Positions 35,352 to 44,250 of a stretch of DNA of 64,000 nucleotides are shown here, one piece after another. The translations under genes and the position numbers were made by a program. The DNA lies in assembly GCA_045430305.1 (NCBI GenBank), contig JAILXW010000003.1, positions 1-64,000 on the forward strand, in the 5' to 3' direction. Source of the DNA: Agarilytica sp045430305 (GTDB taxonomy: Bacteria; Pseudomonadota; Gammaproteobacteria; Pseudomonadales; Cellvibrionaceae). How positions within the stretch are numbered: the first letter of the stretch is position 1; each line of letters begins with the position of its first letter. The notes beneath the pieces are model-generated. The model made no database searches. It saw only the letters and a program-made list of their open reading frames with translations, and was not told where the DNA came from.

Positions 35352-36473
35352 CTATGCGTTTTCGCTAAGTTTTATATACTCGGTAACTTCCAAATCAAAA
35401 CCGGAAATACCACTAAACCTGAAAGGTGCGCTCATTAAACGCATCTTTTGCACACCGAGGTCTTTTAAGATTTGAGCGCCAGCACCAATTTGCTTATAGG
35501 AAATATCTTGGCGTGGACGCGCTTGTTTGCCTGATAGCAGCCAATCAATGCTTTCTTCTATTTCTTGCGTAGTTTCGTTGTGGCAAATTAGTACCAAAAC
35601 ACCACTGCCTTCATCTGCAACCATTTTCATCGCGGTTTGAAAATTCCACGAAGGAGGCGCATTTTCGCCTGAGCGCTGAATAGCTAATACGTCACGAGCA
35701 GTGCTTGCGACATGCACTCGCACTAGTACAGGGTCTTCTGGGTCAACATCGCCTTTCACCAGCGCAAAATGTAATTCTTGATGCGCTGAATTTTCATAAG
35801 TGCGCAACGTAAATTCACCAAACTGGGTATTTATTTTTCTTTCATTAATACACACGACAGTTTTTTCATTCATCATGCGGTAGTGAATAAGGTCGGCAAT
35901 GGTACCAATTTTAATATCGTGCTTTTTCGCAAAGACTTCGAGCTCAGGACGACGCGCCATAGTGCCGTCTTCATTCATAATTTCGACAATGACCGCAGAG
36001 GGGTCGTAGCCTGCTAAGCGCGCAAGGTCACAGCCTGCTTCGGTATGGCCTGCACGAATCAATACGCCACCTTGCTCAGCCATTAATGGAAAAATATGAC
36101 CAGGCTGCACAAGATCTTGCGGTTTTGCATTGGGTTCAACTGCCGCACGAACGGTGCGTGCGCGATCTGCCGCAGAGATACCTGTTGTCACCCCTTCCGC
36201 CGCTTCAATTGACACGGTAAATGCCGTGGAATGCTGTGCACGATTGTCTTGCACCATGAGCGGCAAATCGAGTTGGCGACAGCGCTCACCAGAGAGCGTT
36301 AAACAAATCAAACCGCGTGCGTGCGTCGCCATAAAATTAATATCTTCGGCGCGCACTTGTTGCGCTGCTATGACTAGATCACCTTCATTTTCGCGATCTT
36401 CATCGTCCATCAAAATCACCATACGACCTTGACGGATGTCATCGATTATTTCTTCGACGGTGTTAAGCTCCAT
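35352..36473 (-). CDS. ribBA: 3,4-dihydroxy-2-butanone 4-phosphate synthase fused to degenerate cyclohydrolase II-like domain
   Basis: Residues 1-200 are RibB: DDEDRENEGDLVIAAQ, THARGLICLTLSG, HTEAGCDLARLAGY and IVEIMNEDGTMARRPEL supply the metal and substrate residues for converting ribulose 5-phosphate. Residues about 205-373 have the RibA fold. The zinc-site cysteines (SECLTGD..RCDCG in true RibA) are replaced by VASTARDVLAIQRSGE, and the RQEGRG segment is lost, so this half should not open GTP. A complete ribA is present at 31570-32166. The gene lies between ribE and ribH. Confidence 0.95.
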   Translation of the reverse strand: MELNTVEEIIDDIRQGRMVILMDDEDRENEGDLVIAAQQVRAEDINFMATHARGLICLTLSGERCRQLDLPLMVQDNRAQHSTAFTVSIEAAEGVTTGISAADRARTVRAAVEPNAKPQDLVQPGHIFPLMAEQGGVLIRAGHTEAGCDLARLAGYDPSAVIVEIMNEDGTMARRPELEVFAKKHDIKIGTIADLIHYRMMNEKTVVCINERKINTQFGEFTLRTYENSAHQELHFALVKGDVDPEDPVLVRVHVASTARDVLAIQRSGENAPPSWNFQTAMKMVADEGSGVLVLICHNETTQEIEESIDWLLSGKQARPRQDISYKQIGAGAQILKDLGVQKMRLMSAPFRFSGISGFDLEVTEYIKLSENA

Positions 36474-36491
36474 TTGGAATGCTTACCTCAA

Positions 36492-37151
36492 TTAGTTTTT
36501 CAAATAGCCATTTTCGGCCAAAAAGGATTCGGTGATATTGGATTGTGGGTCAGCGGCTTTTTCGCCCATTAATAAACGCTCCAAATATCGCGCAATGACA
36601 TCCACTTCTAAATTCACTTTAGCCCCGGACTGGTAACTTCCCATAACAGTATGGGCAAGTGTGTGCGGCACAATATTTAAGTCGAACACATCGCCATGTA
36701 CCTGGTTCACAGTCAAACTGGTGCCATCCACCGTGATCGACCCCTTGTGTGCGATGTACTTTGCGAGATCTTTCGGTGCGCGAATTTGAAAGCGTTCTGA
36801 GCGCGCATCTGGGTGGCGCCCAAGCACTTCACCAATACCATCTACATGGCCACTTACAATATGACCGCCGAGGCGCGATTGTGGCGTGAGCGCTTTTTCT
36901 AAATTCACACGTTCACCGACCTTCCACGTACCAACGGTGGTTAGGTCGAGCGTTTCCACAGACACATCGGCCACGAAGGCCTGACCGGGCAGCGCCACCG
37001 CTGTAAGACACACGCCATTGGTGGCGATTGAATCACCTAACTCAACGTCAGCCCAGTCCAACAATTCCGACTGCACCTGCAGGCGCACGTCGCCTTGGCG
37101 TTTTTCTGCCTTAACAATAGTGCCAATCGCTTGAATGATGCCGGTAAACAT
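36492..37151 (-). CDS. ribE: riboflavin synthase alpha chain
   Basis: This enzyme dismutates two lumazine molecules to riboflavin. The 219-residue product shows the two tandem lumazine-binding repeats: MFTGIIQAIGTI, then GDSIATNGVCLTAV in the first, and GHIVSGHVDGIG, then GSITVDGTSLTVNQV in the second. It lies 22 nt after ribD and 18 nt before ribBA. Some genomes label this gene ribC; ribE follows E. coli usage. Confidence 0.96.
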   Translation of the reverse strand: MFTGIIQAIGTIVKAEKRQGDVRLQVQSELLDWADVELGDSIATNGVCLTAVALPGQAFVADVSVETLDLTTVGTWKVGERVNLEKALTPQSRLGGHIVSGHVDGIGEVLGRHPDARSERFQIRAPKDLAKYIAHKGSITVDGTSLTVNQVHGDVFDLNIVPHTLAHTVMGSYQSGAKVNLEVDVIARYLERLLMGEKAADPQSNITESFLAENGYLKN

Positions 37152-37173
37152 AAACTGTTGCTTAAACCTAAAT

Positions 37174-38262
37174 CTAGCCCACTGGGTCAGGGGTCGCGAT
37201 AATACGCCAATCGCCCCCTATTGCGCGAATATCTTGCACGATCAAGGGCAACTGACTGCTCATTTTACCGATGGGAAGCTTGAACAGCGGTCTAGCGTCG
37301 CTCCCTAACAAAATCGGCGCGCAATAAATAATAAACTCATCAACCAAGCCATTGGCCACAAAAGCGCCCGCTAAGGTAGCGCCGGTTTCAACGATGACTT
37401 CGTTGCAGCCTTCTTGCGCTAGCTTTTGTAGCAACGCTCGTAAATTAACATGCTCACCAGACAATGGAAGCTTCCAATGTCTGCGCCCATCTTCTATCTC
37501 AGTGCTTTCTCCAACCGCAAGGATCGTAGAGCCTGATTGATTGAGAATGTCCGCCTTTTGTGGGCAACGACCCCGCGTGTCGACAATAATGCGAAGCGGC
37601 TGACGATCATTTTCACCCAAACGAACAGTAAGTGCCGGGTTGTCGTTAATGACAGATTCCACACCGGTAATAATCGCGCAAGCACTGGCTCGTAGTGTTT
37701 GTACATCTTGCCTAGCATTGGGACCCGTGATCCATTTACTTTCACCGCTGGCCATCGCTGTGCGACCATCCATGCTCATGGCCATTTTTAAGCGCACGAA
37801 AGGAAGGCCATATTGCATACGCTTGATAAAGCCACGATTTAGTTCACGCGCTTGATCTTCCATAAGGGGGCCGTCGATCTCGATGCCAGCAGCCTTCAGT
37901 TTTTCTAAACCATTACCCGCCACTTCCGGGTTGGGGTCTTCCATGCCGTAAACGACTCGGCCAACGTTGGCTTGTATTAATGCATCGGCGCAGGGGCCAG
38001 TTTTCCCCGTATGCGAACACGGCTCTAAAGTGACATAGACTGTTGCGCCTTCTGCTGATGCTTTGCGCGCAATGACATCATTGAGGGCATTAATTTCGGC
38101 ATGGGCCTCACCTGCTTTGCAATGAAAGCCTTCACCAAGAACATCACCTTGGGCGTTGGTAATAACGCAGCCCACACGCGGATTGGGCGTAGCAGTATTG
38201 ATGCCGCGTTCAGCCAAACGCAGTGCACGGGCCATCATGTCGCGGTCGAGGGTTGAAATCAT
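37174..38262 (-). CDS. ribD: bifunctional riboflavin deaminase/reductase
   Basis: RibD performs the second and third steps of riboflavin synthesis. The N-terminal deaminase domain (residues 1-150) has the zinc site GEAHAEINAL and LEPCSHTGKTGPCADALI. The C-terminal reductase domain (about 155-362) has RLKMAMSMDGRTAM, WITGPNARQDVQTLRA and VETGATLAGAFVANGLVDE. It overlaps the 3' end of nrdR by 4 nt. No FMN-riboswitch-like leader is visible upstream of nrdR or ribD. Confidence 0.97.
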   Translation of the reverse strand: MISTLDRDMMARALRLAERGINTATPNPRVGCVITNAQGDVLGEGFHCKAGEAHAEINALNDVIARKASAEGATVYVTLEPCSHTGKTGPCADALIQANVGRVVYGMEDPNPEVAGNGLEKLKAAGIEIDGPLMEDQARELNRGFIKRMQYGLPFVRLKMAMSMDGRTAMASGESKWITGPNARQDVQTLRASACAIITGVESVINDNPALTVRLGENDRQPLRIIVDTRGRCPQKADILNQSGSTILAVGESTEIEDGRRHWKLPLSGEHVNLRALLQKLAQEGCNEVIVETGATLAGAFVANGLVDEFIIYCAPILLGSDARPLFKLPIGKMSSQLPLIVQDIRAIGGDWRIIATPDPVG

Positions 38263-38714
38263 TCAGTTTGCTGTAAGCGATCGATTTCCTGCTGGAATTC
38301 GCTGATATCTTGGAAGCTTCTGTATACGGACGCAAATCGCACGTAGGCCACTTGGTCAAGGTTGCGCAGCTCATCCATCACCGCCTCACCAATCACCAAC
38401 GATTTCACTTCGCGCTCACCCATTGCTTGTAGGTGATGCTTGACGCTATTGATCGCAGTTTCGATGGATTCCACGCTTACGGGGCGTTTTTCTAGCGCAC
38501 GGGTAAAACCGCTGCGAAGCTTTTCTTCATCGAAGGGTTCGCGTGTACCATCTTGTTTGATGATACGCGGCATCAACAACTCAGCCCCCTCGAAGGTGGT
38601 AAACCGTTCGTGACAACTTAGGCATTCGCGGCGGCGGCGTACTTGTGCACCATTGGCGACAAGTCGTGAGTCGATCACCTTGGTGTCTGTTTGTGAGCAG
38701 AATGGGCAGTGCAT
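38259..38714 (-). CDS. nrdR: ribonucleotide reductase repressor NrdR
   Basis: NrdR is an ATP/dATP-sensing zinc-ribbon repressor of nrd operons. The 151-residue protein has the zinc ribbon MHCPFCSQTDTKVIDSRL and RRRRECLSCHERFTTFE, then the ATP-cone domain (IIKQDGTREPFDEEKLRSGF to VAYVRFASVYRSFQDI). It is the first gene of the rib operon and overlaps ribD by 4 nt. glyA ends about 98 nt upstream on the same strand. Confidence 0.97.
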   Translation of the reverse strand: MHCPFCSQTDTKVIDSRLVANGAQVRRRRECLSCHERFTTFEGAELLMPRIIKQDGTREPFDEEKLRSGFTRALEKRPVSVESIETAINSVKHHLQAMGEREVKSLVIGEAVMDELRNLDQVAYVRFASVYRSFQDISEFQQEIDRLQQTE

Positions 38715-38812
38715 AGCGGGAGTTTAGTTATGGTAATGCTGAAAGTTTACCATATATTGTGGTAAGACCACGGGCATTGCGCCCATGGCCATTTCGAGAA
38801 GGTATTTAGGGG

Positions 38813-40075
38813 CTAGCCGTATACAGGAAACTTCCCACAAACCTCCAAAACCTTGGCCTTCACCTCTTCGATGACAGTATCAGAATTACCGTTTTCCAGA
38901 GACTCAAGCACATCACACATCCAGTTCGTTAGCGCGATGCATTCTTCTTCTTTGAAGCCACGCGTCGTAATCGCTGGCGTACCCACACGTAAACCACTGG
39001 TCACAAAAGGTGAACGAGGATCATTGGGTACGGCGTTTTTGTTGACCGTGATGTAGGCGCGACCAAGGGCTGCGTCGGCGTCTTTACCGGTGTACTCTTT
39101 GCCGATCAGGTCGACCAACATGAGGTGGTTTTCGGTACCACCAGACACGATTTTGATACCGCGCTCGATGAAAGTTGCCGCCATGGCTTTCGCATTGGCC
39201 ACCACTTGTTTTTGGTATTCCGTGAACTCTGGCGTAAGCGCTTCTTTGAAGCTGATGGCTTTTGCTGCGATCACATGCATCAACGGGCCGCCTTGACCAC
39301 CAGGGAATACGGCTGAATTAAGCTTTTTCTCGATCTCTTCATTGGCTTTAGCGAGGATCACACCACCGCGTGGGCCGCGAAGGGTTTTGTGGGTGGTAGA
39401 GGTCGTGACGTCGGCTATTTGTACGGGCGAAGGATATACACCAGCCGCGACCAAACCCGCGACGTGCGCCATATCAACAAGCAAGTAAGCGCCCACTTCA
39501 TCGGCGATATCACGGAATTTTTGCCAGTCGATCACTTGGCTGTAGGCAGAGAAACCGGCCACGATCATTTTAGGTTTATGCTCACGAGCAAGTGCGGCCA
39601 CTTCTTCGAAGTCGATCACGCCAGTGTCAGGGTTGATACCGTATTGAACAGCGTTATAAATCTTGCCCGAGAAGTTCACTTTGGCACCGTGTGTTAGGTG
39701 GCCACCGTGATCAAGACTCATGCCGAGCACCGTATCGCCGGGCTTACAGAGCGCCGCGTACACTGCCGTATTCGCTTGCGAGCCAGAATGTGGCTGCACA
39801 TTCGCGTAGTCAGCACCGAATAGTTCTTTCACTCGATCAATGGCTAATGCTTCGGCTTGGTCAACATATTCACAGCCGCCGTAGTAACGCTTATTGGGGT
39901 AGCCTTCCGCGTATTTATTGGTCAACTTGGTGCCCTGTGCCTGCATGACAAGTGGGCTGGTGTAGTTTTCTGAGGCAATCAGCTCGATATGTTCTTCTTG
40001 GCGTTGGCCTTCGTTTTGGATGGCTTTCCAGATGTCTGGATCGTAGTCAGCAATAGTTAGGGATTTGTCGAACAT
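38813..40075 (-). CDS. glyA: serine hydroxymethyltransferase
   Basis: GlyA makes glycine and methylene-tetrahydrofolate from serine, using PLP. The 420-residue sequence begins MFDKSLTIADYDPDIWKAI. It contains NYTSPLVMQAQGTKLTNKYA, QPHSGSQANTAVY, the PLP-lysine motif TTSTTHKTLRGPRGG, and PNDPRSPFVTSGLRVGTPA. The ATG at 40075 has GAGGAAG 4 nt upstream and gives the family N-terminus; a longer frame to 40153 is unlikely. A possible imperfect hairpin (about 38780-38802) without a T run follows the stop, so glyA may read through into nrdR-ribD. Confidence 0.97.
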   Translation of the reverse strand: MFDKSLTIADYDPDIWKAIQNEGQRQEEHIELIASENYTSPLVMQAQGTKLTNKYAEGYPNKRYYGGCEYVDQAEALAIDRVKELFGADYANVQPHSGSQANTAVYAALCKPGDTVLGMSLDHGGHLTHGAKVNFSGKIYNAVQYGINPDTGVIDFEEVAALAREHKPKMIVAGFSAYSQVIDWQKFRDIADEVGAYLLVDMAHVAGLVAAGVYPSPVQIADVTTSTTHKTLRGPRGGVILAKANEEIEKKLNSAVFPGGQGGPLMHVIAAKAISFKEALTPEFTEYQKQVVANAKAMAATFIERGIKIVSGGTENHLMLVDLIGKEYTGKDADAALGRAYITVNKNAVPNDPRSPFVTSGLRVGTPAITTRGFKEEECIALTNWMCDVLESLENGNSDTVIEEVKAKVLEVCGKFPVYG

Positions 40076-40536
40076 GGGCTTCCTCAATTTAACGGTTTTA
40101 CGCGCTGCTTTAGAGCCCTGAGGGCTGACGGCGCCGAGAAAAAAGAGGCGCATTGTACACTAAAGTGCTGGAATTCGGGCAGGGCTTTTGGGCGCCCTCG
40201 AATAGATTCTGAACATTGTTGAATTCAGGCCATTTGCGGTTTGAAATAGCTAAAGGAGTGGGGTAATGTCTCGGCTGCTCAGAGAGGCCAAGGCCTTTCT
40301 TTGGCCCTGACACTCCAGAGACTGGATAACACTTTCAAAAATCGCATAAATACTTCCCTATAGCGTCATCGACTCATTCATGAATCGACGGCATTTGAAA
40401 GCGCTACCCAACCCCCGAGTGACTCCGGCAGATTCCAAACCCACGATTTTGACCACGCTCTAAAAATATCCACGTTTGGGCTAGCAATTGCTCTCTACTG
40501 CAATCACATTTTATTAAATAAGAGTTTTAAAACAAT
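40076..40536. promoter_or_regulatory. divergent glyA/ettA intergenic region with hairpins
   Basis: This is about 460 nt with no supported gene. On the minus strand a -10-like TACAAT followed by GCGCC (about 40150-40160) could serve glyA. Two stem-capable segments lie further out: GGCCAA/TTGGCC around 40288-40307, and the stem TCGACTCA/TGAATCGA (40369-40388 area) beside a GAAAGCGCTACCC element. They suggest regulatory structure or operators for either gene, but no known riboswitch class was recognised. Confidence 0.4.
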
Positions 40537-42201
40537 ATGGCGCAATACGTTTACACCATGAACCGAGTGGGAAAAGTAGTCCCACCCAAGCGTGAAATTC
40601 TTAAAGATATTTCTCTTTCATTTTTCCCCGGCGCAAAAATTGGCGTACTCGGTTTAAACGGTGCAGGTAAATCCACCCTGCTTCGTATCATGGCCGGCAT
40701 CGACAAAGACTATAACGGTGAAGCCCGCCCAATGCCGGACATCAAAGTCGGCTACCTTCCGCAGGAACCTCAGCTAAACCCAGAAAAAGATGTACGCGGC
40801 AATGTTGAAGAAGGCGTGCAAGAAGCGGTTGACGCCTTAAAAGGCTTGGAAGGTGTTTATGCCGCATACGCGGAGCCCGATGCAGATTTTGATGCACTGG
40901 CAAAAAAACAGGCGAAGTTTGAGGACGTGATTCAGTCATGGGACGCACACAACTTAGATCACACCTTAGAAGTTGCCGCTGACGCCCTAAGACTTCCTGC
41001 TTGGGATGCAGACGTGACAAAACTTTCCGGTGGTGAACGCCGCCGCGTGGCGTTGTGTCGCCTACTTTTGTCTCGCCCCGACATGTTATTGCTCGACGAA
41101 CCCACCAACCACTTAGATGCTGAATCAGTATTTTGGCTTGAGCAATTTTTACAAAAATTTACTGGCACCGTGGTAGCGATTACGCATGATCGCTATTTCC
41201 TTGATAACGCCGCTGGCTGGATTTTGGAATTAGACCGTGGCCACGGCATTCCATACGAAGGCAATTACTCCAACTGGCTTGAACAAAAAGAAGCTCGCCT
41301 AGAGCAAGAAGAACGCACAGAAGTTGCCCGCCAAAAAGCAATGAAATCGGAACTCGAGTGGGTACGCCAAAACCCTAAGGGCCGCCAATCTAAAAACAAA
41401 GCGCGTGTTGCGCGCTTTGAAGAAATGCAGTCTCAAGAATTTCAAACTCGAAATGAAACGAATGAAATTTATATTCCACCCGGCGAACGCCTAGGTGACA
41501 AAGTTATTGAGTTTCACAACGTTAAAAAAAGCTTTGGTGACAAGTTATTACTAGACAACTTGGACTTTACAATTCCTAAGGGCGCCATCGTCGGAATCGT
41601 TGGCGGGAACGGTGCAGGTAAATCGACACTTTTCAGAATGATTGCCGGGGAAGAAAAACCCGATAGCGGTGAAGTTGTTATTGGCGATACAGTTAAGCTC
41701 GCTTTTGTAGAGCAAAGCCGTGAAAACTTAAAAGATGACGACTCTGTATGGCAAGCAATATCGGGCGGCCATGACATTATAAAAATTGGCAACTACGAAG
41801 TTAGCTCTCGCGCCTACGTCGGTCGCTTTAACTTTAAAGGCACCGACCAGCAAAAACGTGTCGGCGACCTTTCGGGTGGTGAACGCGGCCGACTTCATTT
41901 AGCTAACACCTTAAAGCAAGGGGCTAACGTATTACTGCTCGATGAACCGTCTAACGACCTTGATATTGAAACCTTGCGCGCACTTGAGGAAGCCATTTTA
42001 GCTTTCCCTGGCTGTGCCTTAATTATTTCGCATGACCGTTGGTTCCTCGATCGTGTAGCTACACACATTCTCGCTTATGAGGGTGACAGCGAAGTGGTAT
42101 TCTTTGAAGGCAATTACGCCGAATACCATGAAGACTTCATCGCGCGCAAAGGCGATAACGCACAGCCCCAGCGTATGAAATATAAAGCATTAAAAAGCTA
42201 A
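40537..42201 (+). CDS. ettA: energy-dependent translational throttle protein EttA (ABC-F)
   Basis: EttA is a cytoplasmic ABC-F ATPase that binds the ribosomal E site and gates the first elongation steps according to energy state. The 554-residue product has two ATPase cassettes: GLNGAGKST with LSGGERRRVALC and LLLDEPTNHLD in the first, GGNGAGKST with LSGGERGR and LLLDEPSNDLD in the second. The opening MAQYVYTMNRVGKVVPPKRE and the arm insert are typical of EttA. It is followed 45 nt later by a lipoprotein gene with its own start. Confidence 0.97.
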   Translation: MAQYVYTMNRVGKVVPPKREILKDISLSFFPGAKIGVLGLNGAGKSTLLRIMAGIDKDYNGEARPMPDIKVGYLPQEPQLNPEKDVRGNVEEGVQEAVDALKGLEGVYAAYAEPDADFDALAKKQAKFEDVIQSWDAHNLDHTLEVAADALRLPAWDADVTKLSGGERRRVALCRLLLSRPDMLLLDEPTNHLDAESVFWLEQFLQKFTGTVVAITHDRYFLDNAAGWILELDRGHGIPYEGNYSNWLEQKEARLEQEERTEVARQKAMKSELEWVRQNPKGRQSKNKARVARFEEMQSQEFQTRNETNEIYIPPGERLGDKVIEFHNVKKSFGDKLLLDNLDFTIPKGAIVGIVGGNGAGKSTLFRMIAGEEKPDSGEVVIGDTVKLAFVEQSRENLKDDDSVWQAISGGHDIIKIGNYEVSSRAYVGRFNFKGTDQQKRVGDLSGGERGRLHLANTLKQGANVLLLDEPSNDLDIETLRALEEAILAFPGCALIISHDRWFLDRVATHILAYEGDSEVVFFEGNYAEYHEDFIARKGDNAQPQRMKYKALKS

Positions 42202-42246
42202 CAAGACACACTTGAGCATTGAGGGAGACAGAAAGGAATTCTTAGC

Positions 42247-43068
42247 ATGTTAAAACTTTTATTTGCCTGCGCAACCATTGCTTTATTTTCTGGCTGCGCA
42301 TCAAATACTTACCAATACGGTACGGGCAAACACGGGAGCACCAATAAGGCTCCCGTCATTCACCAGCAAGTTTATCAAGGTGCTCCAAGCCCAATTCTGG
42401 ATGCATCTGATTGGTATTGGCCGCCCAGCCTTATCGCTAAATTATTTTTATGGAATAAAAATATTGATAGCCATGAAGTATCACAAGAAACCATCGATGA
42501 ACTTTTACTATATCTAGACAAGAATGATTTGGACGATGTTCAAGTGCTAGTAAACACCTACAAGCCAGGCTTACAATTTTCTCGCCTTTTTAAAAATCGT
42601 GAGGTTGGCGCAGGCTGGCGTTACACACTAGGTCTTTTAAGCACCTCACTTTATGCCGTTCTACCCGGCCGTTTTTTTGGTGGTGACCACTACAACCCTT
42701 ATACCAACACCATCAGTATTTATTCCGATGACCCAGCAATTGCCATACATGAAGGTGGCCATGCAAAAGACTTTAACAGTCGGCGCTGGAAAGGCTTAAA
42801 TGCCGCACTTTATATGCTACCCGGCGCAGCCCTTTATTACGAAGCGGTTGCCACCAGCGATGCTCTGAGCTATTTGCAGTGGGAATGCCGATATAATGAA
42901 GAAAAAGACGCGTATAAAACCTTGCACCCCGCTTACGGCACCTATATTGGAGGACTGGCTCACACCGTTACCGGCGGCGTATTGATCGGAGCAATACCCG
43001 GCCATATCACCGGGGCAATTGGTGCGGCTAATGTAGAAGAAAATCCAGCTTGTGAACTGAAAGATTAA
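42247..43068 (+). CDS. lipoprotein with zincin-like HEGGH motif, function unknown
   Basis: The 273-residue predicted lipoprotein has a signal peptide ending FSGC (Cys17). I do not recognise a named family. The centre reads YSDDPAIAIHEGGHAKDF, with HEGGH at 168-172 preceded by an Ile-rich strand, as in zinc metallopeptidases. YYEAVATSDALSYL (about 197-210) follows, with an acidic residue suitable as third ligand. A Gly-rich hydrophobic stretch near the C-terminus (about 235-262) could contact membrane. A conserved structural use of the motif without catalysis is equally possible. It follows ettA in the same direction. Confidence 0.75.
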   Translation: MLKLLFACATIALFSGCASNTYQYGTGKHGSTNKAPVIHQQVYQGAPSPILDASDWYWPPSLIAKLFLWNKNIDSHEVSQETIDELLLYLDKNDLDDVQVLVNTYKPGLQFSRLFKNREVGAGWRYTLGLLSTSLYAVLPGRFFGGDHYNPYTNTISIYSDDPAIAIHEGGHAKDFNSRRWKGLNAALYMLPGAALYYEAVATSDALSYLQWECRYNEEKDAYKTLHPAYGTYIGGLAHTVTGGVLIGAIPGHITGAIGAANVEENPACELKD

Positions 43069-43104
43069 GCTAACCGCAGATCGAGAAAGTTTGAAAATAG
43101 AGCA

Positions 43105-43136
43105 GCTGGAAATAGAAAATTTTTTCCATTTCCAGC
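43105..43136. terminator. convergent hairpin, probable terminator
   Basis: GCTGGAAAT (43105-43113) pairs perfectly with ATTTCCAGC (43128-43136), and the stem extends inward through GAAAA/TTTTC. It sits between the convergent lipoprotein and outer-membrane protein genes. A T-rich stretch lies inside rather than after the stem, so efficiency is uncertain. Confidence 0.55.
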
Positions 43137-43150
43137 CAGCATAGAAAAGA

Positions 43151-44044
43151 TCAAAAACGTGCGCTTACACCAAAGGTGTAAACGACGCTGGACTCTTCAT
43201 ATTCTTCGCCATCATCGTACTCAACGAATACTGCTTGGGAGTCTGTAACCAGATAAACACCAACATTTTCATTAAACTCATAAGTTACATGAGGTGAAAA
43301 TGTAGATTGAGCACCATCATACTCGCCACTATCTATCAATATTGTATTTAAATCAGCACCAACCCCAAAACTGTTATTAAAGTAAAAGGTCAGCCCTCCG
43401 CCAATTGACAAATCATCTTGATCAAAATTATCGGGGTAGGCATAAGTTATTTTTTCAAGCGTCGCATTCCAGGCAATGTACTGAGAACCACCAGCTCTGT
43501 TAACCTGCTCAAATGAAACACCAAAAGATGTCACATCTGCCTCATCACCATCATTCCACTCAATGTCTTCTTGCGAATAACTAACAACTAAAGTATTAAT
43601 ATCTGAAAGGTATGCACCTGCCTCAAAACCCAACACAGTACTTTCTCGGTCGAAAAAGGTATTTTGTCGTTCATTCTTTATATATTCAGCACCAAGAATG
43701 ACCTTGTCTGCAATAACTGCCCGCCCAGCAAGCGTTCGAAACTCATCAGATATATCACCGCTATCATCAATATCAAAGTCTTCATTTTGCATAGACAACG
43801 ATCCGTACGACAACTTAGATAAAAAACCTGCTTCCTGAAGCGGTACACCGCCGGTACTTACAGAGCCAATATAGACTGTCGCCCCTAAATTGGCTCCGGA
43901 AACATCGTAGTCTGTCTCAAACCCACCAGAATCAATAGTACCGCCACCGAAAGAGAGAGCTGCATCAACCTCAAATTGATAATCAGCATAAGAAAGCGAA
44001 GAAGCAAGAAAAGCGGAAGAAAGTAAAAGCCTGGAATATTTCAT
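43151..44044 (-). CDS. putative outer-membrane beta-barrel protein
   Basis: The 297-residue protein has a signal peptide (about 1-20, ending LSYA). The rest consists of alternating hydrophobic and polar beta-strand stretches, Gly- and Asp-rich, and ends in a C-terminal Phe (FGVSARF), the Bam recognition pattern of outer-membrane barrels. Acidic loops such as DIDDSGDISDEF could bind calcium. I cannot assign a specific porin family. It lies downstream of the TonB-dependent receptor, separated by a strong terminator, so it has its own promoter. Confidence 0.75.
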   Translation of the reverse strand: MKYSRLLLSSAFLASSLSYADYQFEVDAALSFGGGTIDSGGFETDYDVSGANLGATVYIGSVSTGGVPLQEAGFLSKLSYGSLSMQNEDFDIDDSGDISDEFRTLAGRAVIADKVILGAEYIKNERQNTFFDRESTVLGFEAGAYLSDINTLVVSYSQEDIEWNDGDEADVTSFGVSFEQVNRAGGSQYIAWNATLEKITYAYPDNFDQDDLSIGGGLTFYFNNSFGVGADLNTILIDSGEYDGAQSTFSPHVTYEFNENVGVYLVTDSQAVFVEYDDGEEYEESSVVYTFGVSARF

Positions 44045-44188
44045 AAAGTCTCCTTATTAAAAAAATATATTCCTACAAAACAAACCAAGCATTACAGAAT
44101 TGTCAGCATGCCTAGCCTTGAAGACTGGGAATATTACCTGAAGAGACGTTCAAGGTACAAAAAAGTCACCATATTTTTTGCGCACATA

Positions 44189-44223
44189 AAAAAAGCACTT
44201 ACCGTCGCAGATAAGTGCTTTTT
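44189..44223 (-). terminator. strong terminator after TonB-dependent receptor gene
   Basis: A perfect 12-bp stem, AAAAAGCACTTA / TAAGTGCTTTTT, closes a 10-nt loop and is flanked by T runs in both directions. It lies 28 nt beyond the minus-strand receptor stop codon. Confidence 0.93.
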
Positions 44224-44250
44224 ATTTAGGAGAAACGTTAAAGCGAAGCG

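Noticed and set aside
38715..38812. FMN riboswitch upstream of the nrdR-rib operon
   Set aside because: The conserved RFN blocks are not present in this gap or in the short gaps inside the operon.
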